Positions 41,992 to 42,637 of a stretch of 42,637 bases of DNA are shown here, piece after piece. The position numbers were made by a program, and so were the translations under genes. The notes beneath the pieces were generated by a model. The model was given only the letters and a program-made list of their open reading frames with translations. It made no database searches and was not told the DNA's origin. Location of the stretch: positions 1 through 42,637 of IMG/VR virus record IMGVR_UViG_3300020187_000069; one strand, 5' to 3'. The DNA is from a virus. Every line of letters starts with the position of its first letter. The stretch's first letter is position 1.

Positions 41992-42113
41992 GCTTGATAC
42001 CAAAAGATGAGGCGGAATTAATCCGCCTCAAAATGCAGATGGAAATAATCCGCACGATCTGCCCCATGATGATGATAATTATTCAGCTTTTTATTATCAT
42101 TCACATTTACTAG
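41988..42113 (+). CDS. 41-aa membrane peptide
   Basis: A 41-residue frame overlapping the exonuclease stop (ATGA). It starts with an amphipathic helix (MSLIPKDEAELIRLKMQ) and ends with a Met/Ile-rich membrane segment (ICPMMMIIIQLFIIIHIY). A perfect 9-bp stem (42008-42016 with 42022-42030) lies within its first codons and might affect translation. Terminator just downstream. Function unknown. Confidence 0.6.
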   Translation: MSLIPKDEAELIRLKMQMEIIRTICPMMMIIIQLFIIIHIY

Positions 42114-42119
42114 CAAATT

Positions 42120-42156
42120 GCCTCGGCCCTGTCAAGGGGTCGGGGCATTTTATTTT
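42120..42156 (+). terminator. Intrinsic terminator of the rightward operon
   Basis: GCCTCGGCCC (42120-42129) pairs with GGGTCGGGGC (42137-42146) with two G-U pairs and a 7-base loop, followed by ATTTTATTTT. Confidence 0.85.
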
Positions 42157-42169
42157 GGAGGCAAAAATC

Positions 42170-42361
42170 ATGCCAACTTTTTTACTTGCAAATGAGAACC
42201 ATTCGCATCCAGGATGTTCCACGTGGAACACTCCCAAGAAAAAAATGCAAAAAAAGCTTGACTTTCCGAAAATTTTGGCGCGCGGGCGCCAGTGCGAAAG
42301 TCAAGTATTTTTTCGAGCGTTCCTCAAAAACGTTTTTCAGCAATTGGACCAAATTATGTAG
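42170..42361 (+). CDS. Doubtful 63-aa frame
   Basis: ATG with GGAGG eight to nine bases upstream, encoding MPTFLLANENHSHPGCSTW and a Lys/Phe-rich remainder. Against it: a strong bidirectional terminator (42250-42313) and a parS-like palindrome lie inside the frame, and a leftward non-coding RNA is predicted opposite. No domain is recognised. May be non-coding. Confidence 0.25.
   Translation: MPTFLLANENHSHPGCSTWNTPKKKMQKKLDFPKILARGRQCESQVFFRAFLKNVFQQLDQIM
42215..42230. promoter_or_regulatory. parS-like 16-bp palindrome TGTTCCACGTGGAACA
   Basis: A perfect palindrome that fits the chromosomal ParB-site pattern TGTTnCACGTGnAACA exactly (pattern recalled). A single site lies near the divergent promoters. 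Confidence 0.7.
42250..42313. terminator. Bidirectional terminator with nested GC-rich stem
   Basis: Outer stem CTTGACTTTC (42257-42266) and GAAAGTCAAG (42296-42305), with an inner TGGCGC/GCGCCA stem (42276-42281, 42286-42291). On the plus strand TATTTTTT follows; on the minus strand eight T residues follow the stem, interrupted by one GC step. It would stop both the rightward operon and the leftward RNA. Confidence 0.85.
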
Positions 42362-42368
42362 TCTTTTT

Positions 42369-42384
42369 TGGCGCGGCGGCGCCA
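42369..42384. repeat. GC-rich inverted repeat, second copy
   Basis: TGGCGC, 4 bases, GCGCCA, matching the copy at 42276-42291 in arms and flanks (TTTTGGCGCG ... GCGCCAGT). Could be two regulator sites or RNA hairpins. Confidence 0.7.
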
Positions 42385-42425
42385 GTAGTAGAGTAACGAA
42401 GTTACGAATGGTATGCTCCGCGCCG

Positions 42426-42454
42426 ATTATACAGTGCGGAACTTAGCGTGTCAA
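42426..42454 (-). promoter_or_regulatory. Leftward consensus promoter, proximal copy
   Basis: Minus-strand TTGACA (42449-42454), 17 bp, TATAAT (42426-42431), followed by the GC-rich CGGCGCGG, of the kind found in promoters that respond to growth rate or ppGpp (known of host promoters). Confidence 0.88.
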
Positions 42455-42510
42455 GTCTTATTTGCACGAATGGTGAAAATAGTTTAAAATAACAGTCTCC
42501 GCCGGCGCCG

Positions 42511-42539
42511 ATTATACAGTACTCCAGCTACGCTGTCAA
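42511..42539 (-). promoter_or_regulatory. Leftward consensus promoter, distal copy
   Basis: Minus-strand TTGACA (42534-42539), 17 bp, TATAAT (42511-42516), followed by CGGCGCCGG. It shares GCAAATA upstream, CGGCGC downstream and a later ACCATTCGT with the proximal copy, so the unit seems duplicated. Confidence 0.88.
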
Positions 42540-42585
42540 GTACTATTTGCAAATTGCCGCAGATTTGAGCAAATTTAGTTTAGTC

Positions 42586-42614
42586 TTGACAAACCTGGGC
42601 GGGTGCGATATAAT
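42586..42614 (+). promoter_or_regulatory. Rightward consensus promoter at the right edge
   Basis: TTGACA (42586-42591), 17 bp, TATAAT (42609-42614), followed by an A/T-rich start. The CGAAAATTTTGG at 42618-42629 also occurs at 42267-42278. It must drive genes beyond the window. Confidence 0.88.
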
Positions 42615-42637
42615 TTACGAAAATTTTGGACAATTTG

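Larger units (their letters stand above)
42250..42419 (-). ncRNA. Predicted structured small RNA, about 170 nt
   Basis: From the start near 42419 of the 42426-42454 promoter to the terminator at 42257 the minus strand has no ATG and no credible frame. It holds a GTAAC/GTTAC hairpin (42396-42408), a TGGCGC/GCGCCA hairpin (42369-42384), the palindrome AAAAACGTTTTT and the terminator stem. The upstream promoter would give a longer form of about 255 nt. Consensus promoters, no reading frame and a good terminator together argue for a functional RNA. Confidence 0.6.

Noticed and set aside
42008-42030. Perfect 9-bp hairpin as a terminator
   Set aside because: No T-tract follows on the plus strand and it lies inside the start of the 41-aa frame; it may affect translation but is not a terminator.

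Overview
The window is part of the genome of a tailed double-stranded DNA phage with a long non-contractile tail (siphovirus-like). The head genes are of HK97 type: fused protease and capsid, portal, gp6-like connector, tail terminator. The tape measure is 1700 aa and there is no sheath gene. The host is probably a marine gammaproteobacterium. The small basic proteins, repeat-rich fibres and DUF-type packaging neighbours are typical of marine phages. The promoters are near-perfect sigma70 sites, and one promoter has an enterobacterial-type Pho box. No integrase, polymerase, tRNA, CRISPR array or insertion sequence is visible. The window is open at both ends: a fibre-like gene runs off the left edge and a strong rightward promoter points off the right edge.

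Layout, in order of leftward transcription. (a) 39.86-38.63 kb: a two-gene operon of a small exported protein and a PiT-family phosphate permease homologue, behind a Pho-box promoter and a second extended -10 promoter with a palindrome. (b) 38.6-36.0 kb: a 21-codon gene and three virion or adhesin-like genes. (c) 36.0-32.6 kb: five consecutive genes with Sec signal peptides, including a pilin-like and a chaperone-like protein, then two membrane proteins. (d) 32.6-28.1 kb: small terminase subunit, several tiny lysine-rich proteins, a transglutaminase-like protease, holin-like and DUF1353-type membrane proteins, and the large terminase. (e) 28.0-20.2 kb: HNH endonuclease, portal, fused protease and capsid, connector, neck protein, tail terminator, major tail protein. 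(f) 20.1-2.5 kb: a second tail-tube-like protein, tail assembly chaperones, tape measure, distal tail protein and a 3365-residue tail-tip/fibre protein. (g) 2.4-0 kb: further baseplate and fibre genes.

Six of the leftward module boundaries carry the same promoter: an A-rich upstream block, TTGACA, exactly 17 bp, then TATAAT (once TATACT). Late genes therefore look driven by host sigma70 RNA polymerase, module by module. Terminators follow the capsid and major tail genes, the two products needed in greatest quantity. The small terminase gene appears to make a leaderless mRNA.

Rightward genes (40.1-42.1 kb) form a compact operon with ATGA overlaps and a more GC-rich composition: a conserved small phage protein, a three-helix membrane protein, a HAD phosphatase, a DEDDh exonuclease and a 41-aa membrane peptide. 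They end at a terminator. The last 500 bp is regulatory: a perfect parS-like palindrome, a bidirectional terminator, GC-rich inverted repeats, two tandem leftward consensus promoters that seem to make a structured non-coding RNA, and a divergent rightward consensus promoter.
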